A DNA stretch of 64,000 nt from NCBI GenBank assembly GCA_018241725.1, contig JAFEDI010000144.1:62001-126000 (forward strand). Reading direction: 5' to 3'. Below the pieces are notes generated by a model. It saw only the letters and a list, made by a program, of their open reading frames with translations, did no database searches and had not been told where the DNA came from. Shown piece after piece: positions 63,050-64,000 of this stretch (position 1 is the stretch's first letter; every line of letters begins with the position of its first letter). The translations under genes and the position numbers were made by a program. Source of the stretch: Pseudomonadota bacterium (GTDB lineage Bacteria; Pseudomonadota; Gammaproteobacteria; Burkholderiales; Rhodocyclaceae).

Positions 63050-64000
63050 ATGTGGATCAGCAGAACAGAATACGAACAACTCCAGGCCCAACTCCGCCGC
63101 GCCAGCGAGCGGGAAGCAGGATTACAAGCGGAGAACGAGGCCTTTCAGCAGGAAATCGACACCTTGCGCCGTGCGGAAGACGAAAAGCGCGTCCAATGTG
63201 AAAACCTTCTCGGCGTCGTACAGCGCATGGCCGAGTTCGGCTCTTCGCTGACCGGCGCCCAAGGTAGCCTGGCCGAAATGGCCGGCCTGCTCCGGAACGA
63301 GAAGGACAAGGCCGTCGAAGCCGCCCATGTGTCCAAGGCCAGCGGGCAAGCAACCACGGAGATCGCCGAAAGCCTGCAGCGCCTGGCGGCCGAATCGGAG
63401 AAGTCGGCAACCGAAGTGGCCACCCTCGCCCAACGGGCCGACGAGATCGGCGCCATCGTCAATCTGATCCGCGGCGTTGCCGATCAGACCAACCTGCTGG
63501 CCCTCAACGCGGCCATCGAGGCGGCTCGCGCCGGCGAGGCCGGCCGCGGTTTCGCCGTCGTTGCCGACGAAGTCCGCAAACTGGCCGAACGCACCTCCAG
63601 TGCCACCGCAGATATCTCGGCGCTGGTGGAACGCATCCACGACGATTCGACCCAGGCACGCGACAGCATGCGGCGCCTGGCCGAGGCCTCCAGCCAGTTC
63701 AGCGATCGCGGCCAACGTGCCACCGAGGACATGCGCCTGCTGATGGGCCTGTCCGCCAACATGGAGAACGTGATCGCCGGCAGTGCGATGAAGAGCTTCG
63801 TCGAAGTCGCCAAGATCGACCACATCGTCTTCAAGTTCCGCATTTATCTGGCCATTTTCGGCCTCCTCGACCTCAAGGCGTCCGAGCTCGCCACTCACAC
63901 GGCGTGCCGCCTCGGCAAGTGGTACTACGACGGCGAAGGCCATGCCTGCTTCAGCCAGTTGCCCGGTTACAGGGAAGTCGAACCGCCGCACATCGAGGTG
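63050..64000 (+). CDS. Soluble chemoreceptor with C-terminal CZB zinc-binding domain, 3' end beyond the window
   Basis: 317 codons are seen without a stop. The N-terminus is a coiled coil ([20 protein letters not shown] onward) with no membrane helix, so this is a cytoplasmic receptor. The MCP signalling hairpin follows ([20 protein letters not shown], then [18 protein letters not shown]). From about 240 comes a CZB domain: [17 protein letters not shown], then [15 protein letters not shown] and a final PPH, supplying the His/Cys zinc ligands. CZB receptors respond to zinc or hypochlorite-like oxidants. Nearby nitrogen-linked genes hint at a role in micro-oxic taxis, which is inference. Confidence 0.88.
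   Translation, partial: MWISRTEYEQLQAQLRRASEREAGLQAENEAFQQEIDTLRRAEDEKRVQCENLLGVVQRMAEFGSSLTGAQGSLAEMAGLLRNEKDKAVEAAHVSKASGQATTEIAESLQRLAAESEKSATEVATLAQRADEIGAIVNLIRGVADQTNLLALNAAIEAARAGEAGRGFAVVADEVRKLAERTSSATADISALVERIHDDSTQARDSMRRLAEASSQFSDRGQRATEDMRLLMGLSANMENVIAGSAMKSFVEVAKIDHIVFKFRIYLAIFGLLDLKASELATHTACRLGKWYYDGEGHACFSQLPGYREVEPPHIEV

Overview
The window is GC-rich, gene-dense chromosome that looks betaproteobacterial, most likely Rhodocyclales (Azoarcus/Azospira/Thauera/Zoogloea-like). The inference rests on ftsY divergent from an M16 peptidase, a trpEGDC block near rpe and gph, rpe divergent from apaG, pyk followed by a Calvin-type class II aldolase, tamB, many c-di-GMP and chemotaxis genes, and a NifA/sigma-54-type promoter. 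No tRNA, rRNA or CRISPR was seen. The two end genes (M16 peptidase, CZB chemoreceptor) run off the window.

Region 1 (1-1.8 kb) is housekeeping. Region 2 (1.9-11.2 kb) is a tightly overlapping five-gene run: a major-facilitator protein fused to two extracytoplasmic sensor-like segments, a periplasmic binding protein, a formyltransferase-fold enzyme, a TIR protein with two further TIR-like modules, and a giant nSTAND NTPase with 14 WD40 repeats. Region 3 (11.3-29.6 kb) has its own promoter-like sequence and encodes a phage-tail-like contractile injection apparatus: sheath, tube, gpD-type hub, a second hub-like protein, a protein with a peptidoglycan-binding module, gpV spike, a triple-repeat candidate tip protein, gp25, gpJ, gpI, and two paralogous fibres with different self-processing C-termini. 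No capsid, terminase, portal, lysis gene, recognisable AAA+ ATPase or long tape measure is visible, so this is neither a prophage nor a standard eCIS operon or T6SS. Regions 2 and 3 together are the most unusual part of the window.

Region 4 (29.7-34.4 kb, minus strand) is a surface-polysaccharide block, rfbBDAC plus wecB. Region 5 (34.6-42.5 kb) holds a CHASE-PAS-GGDEF cyclase, pyk, fba, a decayed IS1182-like transposase, an FKBP isomerase, msrA, an SGNH-type hydrolase and a DUF2189-like membrane protein. Region 6 (42.6-55.1 kb) holds tamB, trpC, trpD, trpG, trpE, gph, an MFS/AraC pair that seems inserted between gph and rpe, then rpe and apaG.

Region 7 (55.1-64 kb) is signalling and probably nitrogen-linked. 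An Aer-like chemoreceptor and a PAS-GGDEF-EAL protein diverge from a 474-bp spacer that contains a sigma-54-like promoter on each side. A three-gene operon (SagB-type nitroreductase, rhodanese-ankyrin protein, 105-aa unknown) has a GG-N10-GC promoter and a TGT-N10-ACA NifA site at canonical spacing. The window ends in a CZB-domain chemoreceptor.
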